A stretch of 64,000 nt of DNA from an uncultured Collinsella sp. Its GTDB lineage: Bacteria > Actinomycetota > Coriobacteriia > Coriobacteriales > Coriobacteriaceae. Below are positions 63,330-64,000 of the stretch, in pieces. Location: positions 13,041-77,040 of the forward strand of contig CATVYG010000004.1 in assembly GCA_958348225.1 (NCBI GenBank), in the 5' to 3' direction. Under the pieces are notes generated by a model. The model was given only the letters and a program-made list of their open reading frames with translations. It was not told the origin of the DNA and did not search any database. Made by a program: the position numbers and the translations under genes. Numbering within the stretch: the first letter of the stretch is position 1; each line of letters opens with the position of its first letter.

Positions 63330-63818
63330 TTACGCCTGCTGATAATGCAGGTGCTTCTCGTCGATATCGGCCAGGTCGCGGTCGAGGTAGCGGCGTGCGA
63401 GCCAGTTTGCCATGGGGAGGTTCTGGTCCAGATAGTTACCGCACTCCTCGGGAGCGGCTCCGGGGACATCACCCTCAAAGTCGGCGACAAACTCAAACAG
63501 CTCGCGCACGAGCGGCAGGATCTCCTCACTCGTCACCTCGCCAAACACGACCAGGTAAAAACCCGTGCGGCAGCCCATGGGTCCAAAGTAGACAATGCGG
63601 CTCGACCACTCGGCATGGTTGCGAAGGAACGTCGCGCCCAGGTGCTCGATGGTGTGGCACTCGGCCGTGTTCATGACCGGCTCCTTGTTGGGCGTGGTCA
63701 GGCGCAGGTCAAACGTGGTGACGGCGGCGCCGGTCGCCGGATCGCGGTCGATGCGGCTCACATACACGCCGGGCTCAAGCAGCAGATGGTCAACGGAAAA
63801 GCTCGCGATGCGCTCCAT
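63330..63818 (-). CDS. luxS: S-ribosylhomocysteine lyase LuxS
   Basis: 162 residues. It cleaves S-ribosylhomocysteine to homocysteine and the autoinducer-2 precursor in the methyl cycle. The metal ligands are in CHTIEHLGATFLRNH and the C-terminal PEECGNYLDQNL; the catalytic Cys is in GPMGCRTGFYLV. The length is normal. GAGAGGATCTGCC precedes the ATG. No pfs or other methyl-cycle gene is seen beside it. Confidence 0.97.
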   Translation of the reverse strand: MERIASFSVDHLLLEPGVYVSRIDRDPATGAAVTTFDLRLTTPNKEPVMNTAECHTIEHLGATFLRNHAEWSSRIVYFGPMGCRTGFYLVVFGEVTSEEILPLVRELFEFVADFEGDVPGAAPEECGNYLDQNLPMANWLARRYLDRDLADIDEKHLHYQQA

Positions 63819-63838
63819 GGCAGATCCTCTCGATAGTC

Positions 63839-63922
63839 AAATTGGGACGGGCTCTTTTAGCTGGTTCGAATGGTCGCACCAATCATACCAGTCAAAAAAG
63901 CCCCGTCCCAAATTGACTACCT
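63839..63922. repeat. Inverted repeat upstream of luxS
   Basis: AATTGGGACGGGCTCTTTTAGCTGG faces CCAGTCAAAAAAGCCCCGTCCCAAATT, an imperfect stem of about 25 bp. The GGGACGGG-CTCTTTTAGCTG arm recurs alone near 32995. Nothing further is recognised to the window end. Confidence 0.7.
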
Positions 63923-64000
63923 GGGACGAGGACCAATGATTTTTTAAGGCTCTGTTAGACCAGGATTGACATTCCGCCCCGTCATCTTCTTGCGATTGCA

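Noticed and set aside
63865..63885. tRNA T-arm-like GGTTCGAATGG
   Set aside because: No acceptor, D or anticodon arm can be built around it; it lies in an inverted repeat.

Overview
This 64 kb window is GC-rich, densely coding bacterial chromosome. The gene set and style suggest Collinsella or a close relative (class Coriobacteriia, gut Actinomycetota): a DUF5692 membrane protein beside a multi-cluster Fe-S/FAD oxidoreductase, an actinobacterial-type dnaK-grpE-dnaJ-hspR cluster, a membrane-anchored LuxR regulator, PTS and GH1 sugar genes, and hyp genes without a nearby hydrogenase. The genus call is inference from recognised families; no alignment was run.

Layout. 1-3.5 kb: an oxidoreductase cut by the window edge, divergent from a TetR regulator and a DUF5692 membrane protein, with two identical-arm TetR-type operators between them. 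3.7-13 kb: an unknown membrane protein, ClpB, two unknown membrane-anchored proteins among dense intergenic hairpins, and a YbhJ-like aconitase-family hydratase. 13.4-17.8 kb: the dnaK operon ending in hspR. dnaK and clpB share a 25-bp dyad upstream, the likely HspR operator. 18-22.7 kb: a periodic palindrome array, a small ferredoxin, and the NAD operon nadA-nadB-nadC-niaR whose promoter lies inside a perfect 19-bp inverted repeat. 22.9-26 kb: a LytTR two-component pair, a uracil-DNA-glycosylase-like protein and thioredoxin. 26.2-32.2 kb: NikR with a His-rich tail followed by hypF-hypC-hypD-hypE. 32.3-51.8 kb: a carbohydrate region (EIIA-Glc, GH1, AraC, GH106-like, RpiR, ROK, DUF4038, a broken PTS permease, an esterase-like hydrolase, DUF1593) with pyrE and a membrane LuxR protein inside it. 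52-56.3 kb: a zinc-ribbon/SPFH operon. 56.5-60.5 kb: a three-gene sensor/kinase/regulator operon whose kinase carries an in-frame stop. 60.7-63.8 kb: a second GH1, a DUF4867 protein and luxS.

The most unusual content is intergenic. Three ~170-nt copies of a structured element sit directly after the stop codons of hspR, a lipoprotein gene and pyrE, and their stems show compensatory changes. About sixteen short hairpins have different stems around a constant GGGAC core. Seven copies of another palindrome (TCTCRATCTGTAACATC) lie in tandem groups, and six alternating 16-mers at exact 30/32-nt spacing lie upstream of dnaK. Two genes (PTS permease, sensor kinase) carry internal TAG codons, and the PTS gene also has a frameshift. 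No tRNA, rRNA, transposase or cas gene was recognised.
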